This document shows, in pieces, positions 1-5,163 of a stretch of 5,163 nucleotides of DNA. The translations under genes were made by a program, and so were the position numbers. The notes under the pieces are model-generated. The model was given only the letters and a program-made list of their open reading frames with translations. It did no database searches and was not told the origin of the DNA. The stretch spans positions 1-5,163 of the forward strand of contig JAKAHF010000224.1 in NCBI GenBank assembly GCA_021815245.1, in the 5' to 3' direction. How positions within the stretch are numbered: position 1 is the stretch's first letter; each line of letters starts with the position of its first letter. The stretch comes from Actinomycetes bacterium (GTDB lineage: Bacteria > Actinomycetota > Thermoleophilia > RBG-16-64-13).

Positions 1-62
1 TGACCGCCCGCGAGGCGCAGCGGCTGGGTGTTGGCGGCGAAGTCATCTGCTTCGTCTGGTAG
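1..62 (+). CDS. rpsH: 30S ribosomal protein S8 (uS8), C-terminal end only
   Basis: Partial gene: only the last 19 codons and a TAG stop are inside the window, reading in frame from base 3. The translated end, [19 protein letters not shown], is the strongly conserved uS8 C-terminus, with the GVGGEV core and the aromatic/Trp finish. uS8 is a primary 16S rRNA-binding protein of the central domain of the small subunit. In well-studied bacteria it also acts as the translational repressor of the spc operon, but that target site would lie upstream of this window. rplF begins five bases after the stop, which supports the standard rpsH-rplF order. The identification rests on this short but diagnostic tail plus the gene order. 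Confidence 0.93.
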   Translation, partial: TAREAQRLGVGGEVICFVW

Positions 63-67
63 CCGCT

Positions 68-601
68 ATGTCAAGAATAGGAAGAGCACCAATACAGGTT
101 CCCGCTGGTGTCGAGATCACCATCGACGGCAACCACGTCTCGGTCAAGGGTCCCAAAGGCACCTTGGCGATGGATGTCCATCCCAAGATGACCGTGACCC
201 TCGAAGAGGGCGTCATGACCGTCACCCGGCCTGACGACACCGGCCCCAACAGGTCGCTGCACGGCCTCACCCGCACGCTGCTCTCGAACATGGTCACGGG
301 CGTGACCGCCGGCTTCCAGAAGAAGCTCGAGATCCAGGGTGTCGGCTACAGGGCCTCGAAGAAGGGCGACGACATCGAGATCCTCGTTGGATACTCGCAT
401 CCGGTAGTGGTCACTCCGCCGGAGAACATCGAATTCGAAGTGCCCGTGCCCACGCAGATCTTGGTGAAGGGTGTCGACAAGCAACGTGTCGGCCAGATCG
501 CGGCTGAGATTCGCGCCATCCGCAAGCCGGAGCCCTACAAGGGCAAAGGCATCCGCTACGAAGGCGAAGTGGTGCGGCGCAAAGTCGGCAAGCGGGCGTA
601 G
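68..601 (+). CDS. rplF: 50S ribosomal protein L6 (uL6)
   Basis: This 177-residue protein has the same length as E. coli L6. It starts MSRIGRAPI, the usual uL6 opening. It shows two L6 repeats (about residues 11-82 and 90-165), the [12 protein letters not shown] segment near 65-76, and the C-terminal signature [14 protein letters not shown] at about 154-167. L6 binds 23S rRNA domain VI near the sarcin-ricin loop and the GTPase-associated region of the large subunit. The ATG at 68 is the only start that preserves the conserved N-terminus. I see no convincing Shine-Dalgarno sequence in front of it; the preceding 20 bases lack any AGG or GGAG core. Initiation is therefore probably coupled to termination of rpsH five bases upstream (inference). 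The gene ends with TAG, 13 bases before rplR. Confidence 0.98.
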   Translation: MSRIGRAPIQVPAGVEITIDGNHVSVKGPKGTLAMDVHPKMTVTLEEGVMTVTRPDDTGPNRSLHGLTRTLLSNMVTGVTAGFQKKLEIQGVGYRASKKGDDIEILVGYSHPVVVTPPENIEFEVPVPTQILVKGVDKQRVGQIAAEIRAIRKPEPYKGKGIRYEGEVVRRKVGKRA

Positions 602-614
602 GGAAGAGGAGAGT

Positions 615-968
615 ATGAGCACGAACAACTACAACGCTATGCGCGCGCGGCGCGCCGTGAGGGTGCGCAGCAAGGTGCGCGGCACGGCCGACCGTCCTCG
701 CCTTTCCGTCTTCCGGTCGAACCGCGCCATCTGGGTACAGGTCATCGACGACTCGACGGGTCGCACTCTAGCCAGTGCCGACAGCAATCATATCGCTGAG
801 ACAGGTCTCAGCAAGAAGGACCAGGCCACCAAGGTCGGCGCCCTCGTTGCCGAGCGCGCCAAGGCCGCCGGTGTCGAGCGTGTGGTCTTCGACAGAGGAT
901 CTTATCTGTATCACGGTCGAGTGAAGGCCCTCGCGGACGGTGCCCGCGAAGCTGGCTTGGACTTCTGA
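615..968 (+). CDS. rplR: 50S ribosomal protein L18 (uL18)
   Basis: This 117-residue protein matches the length of E. coli L18. It has a basic N-terminal tail (about residues 9-27, rich in Arg and Lys), then the core [20 protein letters not shown] (28-47), and the family's C-terminal block [20 protein letters not shown] (92-111) ending in GLDF. uL18 binds 5S rRNA and helps place it in the central protuberance with uL5 and bL25. The ATG at 615 is chosen because a purine-rich AGAGGAG tract (605-611) precedes it and because the open frame upstream of it lies inside rplF. Most homologues that I recall have Gly where Ser96 sits in FDRGSY, which looks like a mild substitution. The stop is TGA, and rpsE follows after 19 bases. 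Confidence 0.98.
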   Translation: MSTNNYNAMRARRAVRVRSKVRGTADRPRLSVFRSNRAIWVQVIDDSTGRTLASADSNHIAETGLSKKDQATKVGALVAERAKAAGVERVVFDRGSYLYHGRVKALADGAREAGLDF

Positions 969-976
969 GGGAGAGT

Positions 977-981
977 GAGGT
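977..981 (+). promoter_or_regulatory. Ribosome binding site deciding the TTG start of rpsE
   Basis: GAGGT at 977-981, within a purine-rich stretch from 969, lies six bases before the TTG at 988. The match to the 16S 3' end and the good spacing support TTG as the real rpsE start. No ATG or GTG is available between here and the conserved S5 N-terminal domain. Confidence 0.8.
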
Positions 982-987
982 AGCACT

Positions 988-1602
988 TTGGCACAGATCA
1001 AGGCAGATACGCTTAACCTCGAGGAGAGCGTCATCCATATCAACCGCGTGGCGAAGGTCGTCAAAGGCGGTCGGCGTTTCTCCTTCACAGCCCTCGTCGC
1101 TGTCGGCAACCGTGAGGACACGGTGGGCGTCGGCTACGGCAAGGCCAAGGAAGTCCCGCTGGCCATCCAGAAGGCCATCGACGACGCTCGCAAGAACTTG
1201 TTCGTCGTACCGAAGCACGGCACGACCATCACCCACGAGGTCATGGGGCACTTCGGCGCCGGCCGCGTGGTCATGCGTCCGGCCTCGGCCGGTACCGGCG
1301 TCATCGCCGGCGGAGGCGTCCGCGCTCTGCTCGAGCTCGGCGGCGTGCATGACGTGCTGACCAAGAGCCTCGGCACGACCAATCCCATCAATATGGTCCG
1401 GGCCGCCGAGCAGGGGCTTCGCTCTCTGCGCCGCCCCGAGGACATTGCCCTGCAACGAGGCAAGACCATAGCCTATGTGACCGGCAAGCGCCCGGCCGAG
1501 ACCGCGCCGGTCGCAGCCGATCAGGCTCCCGCACCGGCGCCGGTGGCCCCCGAAGCTGCGGCCGATGCTCCGGCTGAGGCCGCCGCGACCGAGGAAGCGT
1601 GA
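988..1602 (+). CDS. rpsE: 30S ribosomal protein S5 (uS5) with Ala/Pro-rich C-terminal tail
   Basis: uS5 sits at the mRNA entry side of the small subunit and contributes to decoding accuracy. The N-terminal dsRNA-binding-like domain (about residues 11-76) contains [19 protein letters not shown] and ALVAVGN...[11 protein letters not shown]. The C-terminal domain (about 80-155) contains the [20 protein letters not shown] block. The loop with Lys26-Gly27-Gly28, known from E. coli to matter for spectinomycin sensitivity, looks wild type. At 204 residues the protein is longer than E. coli S5 (167). The excess is a low-complexity tail from about 168, mostly Ala, Pro and Glu, ending ATEEA. Such tails occur in S5 of several high-GC lineages, and this one is probably disordered and acidic (inference). 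Translation starts with TTG. The end of the gene carries the presumed rpmD ribosome binding site. Confidence 0.97.
   Translation: MAQIKADTLNLEESVIHINRVAKVVKGGRRFSFTALVAVGNREDTVGVGYGKAKEVPLAIQKAIDDARKNLFVVPKHGTTITHEVMGHFGAGRVVMRPASAGTGVIAGGGVRALLELGGVHDVLTKSLGTTNPINMVRAAEQGLRSLRRPEDIALQRGKTIAYVTGKRPAETAPVAADQAPAPAPVAPEAAADAPAEAAATEEA
1591..1595 (+). promoter_or_regulatory. Ribosome binding site of rpmD, inside the rpsE tail
   Basis: GAGGA at 1591-1595 encodes part of the last residues of S5 and lies 11 bases before the rpmD ATG at 1607. The spacing is longer than ideal, but no better site lies closer. Ribosomes finishing rpsE (stop at 1600-1602) would end four bases before the rpmD start, so coupling is likely. 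Confidence 0.55.
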
Positions 1603-1606
1603 CGAA

Positions 1607-1798
1607 ATGTTGAAGATCACGCAAGTCAAAAGCCGCATCAACCGTAAGAAGGACCACAAGGCCACGCTCGACGCGCTCGGCATCAGTCGCATGGGCCAGA
1701 CGGTCTACCACGAAGACAGCCCTGCCATTCGCGGCATGGTGCACAAGGTCGAGTACATGCTCCAGGTCGACGTGGTCGACATCAAGGACAAAGGATAG
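1607..1798 (+). CDS. rpmD: 50S ribosomal protein L30 (uL30)
   Basis: This 63-residue protein is typical of bacterial L30 (about 58-61). It shows the family pattern [10 protein letters not shown] at the N-terminus, [19 protein letters not shown] in the middle (residues 19-37), and [16 protein letters not shown] (39-54), the single uL30 domain that binds 23S rRNA. The ATG at 1607 is preferred over a possible TTG at 1565. The upstream extension would lie within rpsE and would add an Arg/Pro-rich segment foreign to the family, while ATG gives the expected MLKIT beginning. It starts four bases after the rpsE stop and ends two bases before rplO. The C-terminal DIKDKG is slightly longer than in many homologues. 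L30 is missing from some bacteria, so its presence is a small taxonomic clue. Confidence 0.96.
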   Translation: MLKITQVKSRINRKKDHKATLDALGISRMGQTVYHEDSPAIRGMVHKVEYMLQVDVVDIKDKG

Positions 1799-1800
1799 CT

Positions 1801-2274
1801 ATGGGAGATATCTTCCTACACAACCTGGTGCCCGACCCCGGGGCCAAGCACAGTAAGAAGCGCGTGGGTCGGGGCGAGGGCTCGGGTCTGGGCAAGACGT
1901 CCGGGCGGGGCCACAAGGGCTCCAAGCAGCGCTCGGGCGGCCAGATCTCGCCTCGCTATGAGGGCGGCCAGATGCCGCTGCATATGCGGCTACCCAAGCT
2001 TCGTGGCCCGTTGGCCAAGACCGCCATGCCCATCGGCCCGTTCCGCACCTACATGACGCCGATCAACCTTTCGCGTCTGTCTGTGTTCGCGGCCGGAGAA
2101 GTGGTCTCTCCCGAAGCGTTGCTCGACAAAGGCATCATCAAGAAGCTCGACGAGAGAATCAAGATCCTCGCCGATGGTGAGTTGGCGCATCCGCTCACAA
2201 TCAAGGCGCACGGATTCAGCGCCGCGGCGGTCACCAAGATCGAAGCCGCCGGTGGCACGGCGGAAGTCATCTAA
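1801..2274 (+). CDS. rplO: 50S ribosomal protein L15 (uL15)
   Basis: This 157-residue protein is a little longer than E. coli L15 (144). The N-terminal half is the extended, basic, Gly-rich arm of uL15: [20 protein letters not shown] (21-40), then [22 protein letters not shown] (45-66). The C-terminal globular half has the L15 signature region [20 protein letters not shown] (121-140) followed by [13 protein letters not shown]15 is a late-assembling large-subunit protein whose arm threads through 23S rRNA. AAAGGA at 1790-1795 gives a well-spaced ribosome binding site that overlaps the rpmD stop region. Residues about 67-88 ([21 protein letters not shown]) are longer than the corresponding loop in E. 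coli or mycobacterial L15, as I recall them. The stop TAA runs directly into the secY ribosome binding site. Confidence 0.97.
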   Translation: MGDIFLHNLVPDPGAKHSKKRVGRGEGSGLGKTSGRGHKGSKQRSGGQISPRYEGGQMPLHMRLPKLRGPLAKTAMPIGPFRTYMTPINLSRLSVFAAGEVVSPEALLDKGIIKKLDERIKILADGELAHPLTIKAHGFSAAAVTKIEAAGGTAEVI

Positions 2275-2285
2275 GGGGTAGGCTG

Positions 2286-3548
2286 ATGTTCCAGTCGCTG
2301 CTCAACGCGTGGAAGCTTCCGGATCTCCGGAAGAAGCTGCTCTTCACGGCGCTCATCATCGCGCTCTACCGGCTGGGCTGCTACCTGCCCGTGCCCGGCG
2401 TCGACGTGTCGGCGATCTCGGGCACGACGGGCACCGGTGGAGTGCTCGACTTCTACGATCTCTTCACCGGCGGCGCGCTCCGGCAGATGGCCCTGTTTGC
2501 CATGGGCATCATGCCGTACATCACGGCTTCGATCATCATGCAGCTTCTGACCATGGTGAGCCCGAAGCTCGAGGCGCTCATGAAAGAGGGACCCGCGGGG
2601 CAGAAGAAGGTCAACCAATACACGCGGTACTTCACCGCGATATTGGCGGTCATCGAGGCCATCGGCTTCGTATTCCTCTTCCGCAACCAGGGCGCGTTCC
2701 CGGCTGACGCCGCGGGCAACAGCACCTTCACGCCCATCAATGTGTGGCTGGTGGTTCTGAGTCTGACTGTGGGAGCCATCCTCGTCATGTGGCTGGGCGA
2801 GCTTGTCACTCAGCGTGGCATCGGCAACGGCATCTCGCTGATGATCTACGCGAGCATCATCTCGCGGCTCCCCGACGGTCTCTGGAAGCTCCTGCATATG
2901 AACCCGGGCTACTGGGTCGCCATGGCCGTCATCTCGGTGCTGGTCATAGCGGCCATCATCTTCGTCACGCAGGGCCAGCGCCGCATCCCGGTGCAGTATG
3001 CCAAGCGCGTCGTGGGCCGCAAGGTCTACGGCGGCCAGAGCACCTACCTGCCCCTGCGCGTGAACATGGCGGGTGTTATTCCGGTCATCTTCGCGTCGTC
3101 GGTGCTGCTCTTCCCGGTCACGCTGGCCGAGATGGTGCCCTGGGGCTGGACGCAGTGGCTCGCCGATCACCTTGGTCCGAGTTCGTGGTGGTACCTCGCT
3201 GCTGAGGTCATCCTCATCGTCGCGTTCACCTACTTCTACACCGCGGTACAGTTCAACCCCCTCGACCAGGCCGACAACTTGAAGAAGTACGGCGGCTTCG
3301 TGCCGGGCATCCGCCCGGGACGTCCGACTGCGGCCTATCTCGATCGGGTGCTTACCCGCATCACGCTACCCGGTGCTCTGTTCCTTGCCGCGATCGTTCT
3401 GCTGCCCACCGCGCTCATCAAGGGCATGGGTATCGCCTTTTACTTCGGCGGCACCTCGCTCCTGATCGTGGTCGGCGTCGCGCTCGATACCATGCAGCAG
3501 ATGGAGTCGCAGTTGCTGATGCGCCACTATGAAGGCTTCCTCAAGTAG
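2286..3548 (+). CDS. secY: Protein translocase subunit SecY
   Basis: SecY is the ten-helix channel of the SecYEG translocon in the cytoplasmic membrane, exporting and inserting proteins with SecA or the ribosome. The 420-residue length is normal. Predicted helices by hydrophobicity: 17-35, 66-91, 115-134, 151-171, 179-195, 207-227, 259-281, 303-321, 358-377 and 384-402. The plug region falls near 40-65. Family motifs include GIMPYITASIIMQLL (74-88), GELVTQRGIGNGIS (171-184), the cytoplasmic loop GQRRIPVQYAKR (230-241), and FNPLDQADNLKKYGGFVPGIRPG (323-345), which contains the conserved Arg343 of the SecA/ribosome-contacting loop. The C-terminus ends YEGFLK. AAGGGG at 2273-2278, overlapping the rplO stop, serves as ribosome binding site for the ATG. 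Only 11 bases separate it from rplO, so it is cotranscribed with the ribosomal genes. Confidence 0.98.
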   Translation: MFQSLLNAWKLPDLRKKLLFTALIIALYRLGCYLPVPGVDVSAISGTTGTGGVLDFYDLFTGGALRQMALFAMGIMPYITASIIMQLLTMVSPKLEALMKEGPAGQKKVNQYTRYFTAILAVIEAIGFVFLFRNQGAFPADAAGNSTFTPINVWLVVLSLTVGAILVMWLGELVTQRGIGNGISLMIYASIISRLPDGLWKLLHMNPGYWVAMAVISVLVIAAIIFVTQGQRRIPVQYAKRVVGRKVYGGQSTYLPLRVNMAGVIPVIFASSVLLFPVTLAEMVPWGWTQWLADHLGPSSWWYLAAEVILIVAFTYFYTAVQFNPLDQADNLKKYGGFVPGIRPGRPTAAYLDRVLTRITLPGALFLAAIVLLPTALIKGMGIAFYFGGTSLLIVVGVALDTMQQMESQLLMRHYEGFLK

Positions 3549-3562
3549 CCCAAGGTTGTAGG

Positions 3563-3568
3563 AAAGGA
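3563..3568 (+). promoter_or_regulatory. Ribosome binding site deciding the GTG start of adk
   Basis: AAAGGA at 3563-3568 lies seven bases before the GTG at 3576. The spacing is good, and GTG places the P-loop at residues 10-18, the usual position in adenylate kinase. Confidence 0.75.
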
Positions 3569-3575
3569 CCTCGAC

Positions 3576-4235
3576 GTGACTCAGTTCAATCTCGTTCTTC
3601 TTGGCCCTCCCGGCGCAGGCAAGGGCACACAGGCCAGTCGCATCGTCGACGGGTACGGCGTGCCCCACATCTCGACGGGTGACATCCTTCGCGCTGCCGT
3701 TAAGAACCAGACCCAGATGGGCCTGGAGGCAAAGAAGTGCAAGGATGCCGGCGAGTTGGTGCCCGACAGTGTGGTGATCGGCATCGTCAAGGACCGTCTG
3801 CAGGAGCCCGACACGGCGAAGGGCTTTCTCATGGACGGTTTCCCGCGCACCATCCCTCAGGCGGAAGCTCTTGACAAGGCCCTCGAGGGTCTCGACAGGG
3901 CTATCACCAAGACTGTGGTGTTGCTGGTAGACGAAGATCTCCTGATCAAGCGGCTGACCGGCCGGCGCATCTGCCGTGCCTGCCAGACCCCGTTCCACGT
4001 CTACTTCAACACGGCCAAAGTCGAGGGCGTGTGTGACAAGTGCGGCGGCGAGCTCTATCAGCGCGACGATGACACCGAAGCCACGGTGCGCAACCGGCTG
4101 GAGGTCTACCGCTCGCAGACCGAACCGTTGATCGACTACTACGACGCCCAGGGTGTGGTCATCCGCATCGACGGCGCCCAAGAGCCGGACAAGACGTTCG
4201 CCGATATCGCGGCGGCGCTGGGCCCGGCAGAATGA
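3576..4235 (+). CDS. adk: Adenylate kinase, long form with zinc-type LID
   Basis: This cytoplasmic enzyme catalyses ATP + AMP to 2 ADP and keeps adenylate charge balanced. It has 219 residues, the size of the long bacterial form. The P-loop GPPGAGKGT is at 10-18, the AMP-binding region ISTGDILRAAV at 32-42, and the GFPRT motif at 88-92. The LID domain spans about 127-165 and begins with GRRICRACQ. It carries four cysteines in two CxxC pairs (133/136 and 153/156), the layout that binds structural zinc in Gram-positive Adk. The DDDTEATVRNRL segment (164-175) closes the LID and supplies the conserved acidic and Arg residues. The GTG start follows secY by 27 bases and has a good ribosome binding site. 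The secY-adk-map order is common in bacteria, so cotranscription is expected. Confidence 0.98.
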   Translation: MTQFNLVLLGPPGAGKGTQASRIVDGYGVPHISTGDILRAAVKNQTQMGLEAKKCKDAGELVPDSVVIGIVKDRLQEPDTAKGFLMDGFPRTIPQAEALDKALEGLDRAITKTVVLLVDEDLLIKRLTGRRICRACQTPFHVYFNTAKVEGVCDKCGGELYQRDDDTEATVRNRLEVYRSQTEPLIDYYDAQGVVIRIDGAQEPDKTFADIAAALGPAE

Positions 4236-4273
4236 CGAAGTCGCGGCGATAGTTGCGTCGGCGACGGGAGTGT

Positions 4274-4277
4274 GGAG
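4274..4277 (+). promoter_or_regulatory. Candidate ribosome binding site for the GTG start of map
   Basis: GGAG at 4274-4277 lies 11 bases before GTG 4289. It is the best match in the 53-base gap between adk and map, with a second GGGAG at 4266-4270. The alternative TTG at 4253 has no Shine-Dalgarno-like sequence at a useful distance. The spacing is on the long side, so confidence is moderate. Confidence 0.5.
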
Positions 4278-4288
4278 AGCAGACTGGC

Positions 4289-5074
4289 GTGATCATCAGG
4301 AAGTCGCTATCGGAGATCGAGAAGATGGCCCGAGCGGGCAAAGTGGTGCGTGGATGCTTGGATCTTCTCGGCCGAGCGATAGAACCGGGGATGACGACGA
4401 AAGAGTTGGATCGTTTGGCTGAGAGCTACATTCGAGAAAAGGGCGGCGTGCCGACCTTCAAGGGATACCGGGGCTTCCCCGGCTCCATCTGTGCGTCTCC
4501 GAACGACATGGTGGTGCACGGCATCCCGGGCAAGGTCCGCCTGCGTGACGGCGACATCCTCGGTGTCGACGTGGGTGTCACCATGGAAGGGTACATCGCC
4601 GACGCCGCCTCGACGTTCGCAGTCGGTCAGATCTCCGAGAAGGCCCAAGCGCTGCTCCGGGTGACCCAAGAGGCGCTGATGAAGGGCATCGCGCAATGCG
4701 TGATCGGCAATCGCGTGGGCGATATCTCCCACGCTGTACAGACGCACGCGGAGGCTCACGGCTACTCGGTCGTCGAGAGTCTCGTCGGGCACGGCGTCGG
4801 ACGTGAGATGCACGAAGATCCTCAGGTGCCGAACTTCGGCCCTGCTGGGCAAGGGCCCGAGTTGCGCGAGGGCATGGTCCTCGCGATCGAGCCGATGATC
4901 AATATGGGCCGGTACGAAGTCGAGATAGGTGATGACGGCTGGGCCATATATACAAAAGACCATAGTATGTCGGCGCACTTCGAACACACGGTGGCTATCA
5001 CTAAGCAGGGCCCCAGAATCCTTACCGCGGCTGAAGTATCGGGGATGGGGCTCGGGAAGGCTGACGAAAGCTGA
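4289..5074 (+). CDS. map: Methionine aminopeptidase, type I
   Basis: This enzyme removes the initiator methionine from nascent proteins when the second residue is small. It is a cytoplasmic dinuclear metalloenzyme of the pita-bread fold. With the GTG at 4289 the product has 261 residues and begins MIIRKSLSEIEKMARAGKVV, the standard MetAP-I opening. The five metal ligands are all present: Asp94 (GVDVGV), Asp105 (IADAAST), His168 (GHGVGREMHEDP), Glu201 (AIEPM) and Glu232 (FEHTVAIT). His77 and His175 match the substrate-site histidines His79 and His178 of E. coli. No N-terminal SH3 or zinc-finger extension is present, so it is the short subtype. An upstream TTG at 4253 would add 12 residues (MRRRRECGEQTG) without family support. 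A 15-residue C-terminal tail after ILT is not conserved, as far as I recall. A run of A/T-rich codons near residues 220-226 stands out. Confidence 0.97.
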   Translation: MIIRKSLSEIEKMARAGKVVRGCLDLLGRAIEPGMTTKELDRLAESYIREKGGVPTFKGYRGFPGSICASPNDMVVHGIPGKVRLRDGDILGVDVGVTMEGYIADAASTFAVGQISEKAQALLRVTQEALMKGIAQCVIGNRVGDISHAVQTHAEAHGYSVVESLVGHGVGREMHEDPQVPNFGPAGQGPELREGMVLAIEPMINMGRYEVEIGDDGWAIYTKDHSMSAHFEHTVAITKQGPRILTAAEVSGMGLGKADES

Positions 5075-5079
5075 TGAAA
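5060..5079 (+). repeat. Short imperfect tandem repeat across the map stop codon
   Basis: Two adjacent 10-base units, GCTGACGAAA (5060-5069) and GCTGATGAAA (5070-5079), differ at one base. The TGA stop of map (5072-5074) lies in the second unit. A further GCTG follows at 5081-5084. It may be a recent slippage duplication at the gene end or chance; no function is claimed. Confidence 0.6.
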
Positions 5080-5082
5080 GGC

Positions 5083-5093
5083 TGTGGTAAGAT
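5083..5093 (+). promoter_or_regulatory. Extended -10 promoter-like element upstream of presumed infA
   Basis: The string TGTGGTAAGAT contains TAAGAT (5088-5093, four of six bases matching TATAAT, with the key A at position 2 and T at position 6). It is directly preceded by TGTGG, which fits the TRTGN extended -10 motif of Gram-positive housekeeping promoters. No good -35 box is found at 16-19 bases: CTGACG at 5061-5066 is 21 bases away and CTGATG at 5071-5076 only 11. Transcription would start near 5100. This could give infA its own promoter in addition to read-through from the upstream operon. It is a sequence-based guess only. Confidence 0.45.
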
Positions 5094-5112
5094 AAGCGGC
5101 TGGCATTCAGGG

Positions 5113-5153
5113 GACCCGTCTCGGGACAGCTTCGGCTGCGCCCTCGGCGGGTC
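5113..5153 (+). promoter_or_regulatory. Structured RNA leader upstream of presumed infA
   Basis: The bases can fold into one long hairpin. The outer stem is GACCCG (5113-5118) with CGGGTC (5148-5153). The middle stem is GGG (5123-5125) with CCC (5141-5143). The apex is CAGC (5127-5130) with GCTG (5135-5138), closed by a TTCG loop, the very stable C(UUCG)G tetraloop. A competing local hairpin is possible: CCCG (5115-5118) with CGGG (5122-5125). No run of T follows, so it is not a classical intrinsic terminator. It ends immediately before a strong ribosome binding site, so a role in translation or RNA stability is possible (inference). GC-rich DNA makes chance pairings likely, so the functional claim is weak. 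Confidence 0.45.
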
Positions 5154-5161
5154 AGAGGTGA
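5154..5161 (+). promoter_or_regulatory. Strong Shine-Dalgarno sequence for a gene starting beyond the window, probably infA
   Basis: AGAGGTGA includes GAGGTGA (5155-5161), a seven-base uninterrupted complement to the 16S rRNA 3' end and stronger than most sites in this window. Its start codon should fall a few bases past position 5163. In most bacteria with secY-adk-map, the next gene is infA (translation initiation factor IF-1), but no infA codons are visible here. Treating GTG at 5158-5160 as a start is less likely because it is part of the site itself. Confidence 0.6.
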
Positions 5162-5163
5162 CG

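Noticed and set aside
808..1692. Long antisense open frame (294 codons, - strand) across rplR, rpsE and rpmD
   Set aside because: It is opposite three well-supported ribosomal genes and has low-complexity Arg/Gly/His-rich composition typical of the antisense of GC-rich genes. It shows no recognisable domain.
2271..3170. Long antisense open frame (299 codons, - strand) across secY
   Set aside because: Its Asp/His/Arg-rich composition is the expected reverse reading of hydrophobic GC-rich membrane codons. secY is certain on the other strand.
3366..4181. Antisense open frame (271 codons) over the secY end and adk
   Set aside because: It covers two conserved genes, has no family motifs and has the composition of a shadow frame.
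4946..4967. Possible internal promoter in the A/T-rich patch of map (TATACA, CATAGT)
   Set aside because: Only four of six -10 bases match, and no -35-like hexamer lies at 16-18 bases upstream. The patch is better described as a codon-use anomaly.
5113..5153. Intrinsic transcription terminator after map
   Set aside because: The hairpin is GC-rich but has no following T-run on the + strand and is immediately followed by a strong ribosome binding site, so a terminator is unlikely.
5113..5163. tRNA or other known small RNA after map
   Set aside because: There is no T-loop GTTC motif, no anticodon arm and no cloverleaf pairing. The folding is a single elongated hairpin.
5158..5163. GTG ACG at the window edge as a gene start
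   Set aside because: The GTG lies inside the best Shine-Dalgarno match, so it is more likely part of the binding site for a start just outside the window.
1..5163. A novel defence, mobile or accessory system
   Set aside because: Every coding stretch is assigned to a conserved housekeeping family in canonical order, and no unexplained gene or repeat array is present.

Overview
The window is the distal part of a bacterial spc-type ribosomal protein operon, entirely on the + strand. The gene order is rpsH (last 19 codons only), rplF, rplR, rpsE, rpmD, rplO, secY, adk, map. The window then runs into what is most likely the leader of infA, whose start lies just past the right edge. Nine coding regions fill almost all of the sequence. 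Gaps between genes are 2 to 27 bases, except 53 bases before map and 89 or more bases after it. All eight complete genes appear intact, with family-typical lengths and conserved motifs. I see no frameshift, insertion sequence, CRISPR array, tRNA, rRNA or sign of recent transfer.

Organism. The DNA is GC-rich (about 60% or a little more by eye), with strong third-position G/C preference and non-ATG starts (TTG for rpsE, GTG for adk and map). SecY ends in the YEGFLK tail that I associate with Gram-positive and actinobacterial SecY. Adk is the long form with a four-cysteine zinc LID, unlike the short Adk of classical mycobacteria and streptomycetes. L15 carries an insertion after its RLPKLRG motif. 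Together these suggest a deep Actinomycetota lineage such as Coriobacteriia or a relative. This is inference from memory of family features, not from a search.

Layout. Positions 1-2274 encode six ribosomal proteins (uS8 end, uL6, uL18, uS5, uL30, uL15), tightly packed and probably translationally coupled. Positions 2286-3548 encode SecY, the channel of the protein export translocon. Positions 3576-4235 encode adenylate kinase and 4289-5074 encode type I methionine aminopeptidase, which trims the initiator methionine of nascent proteins. The set therefore joins ribosome assembly, membrane insertion, nucleotide balance and N-terminal processing in one growth-linked transcription unit.

The only non-routine stretch is 5060-5163. 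It holds a 10-bp tandem repeat across the map stop codon, an extended -10 promoter-like element, a foldable leader with a C(UUCG)G hairpin and competing pairings, and a strong Shine-Dalgarno sequence at the very edge. I read this as a probable internal promoter and structured 5' leader for infA. I found no evidence of a novel multi-gene system; this is otherwise an ordinary housekeeping region.
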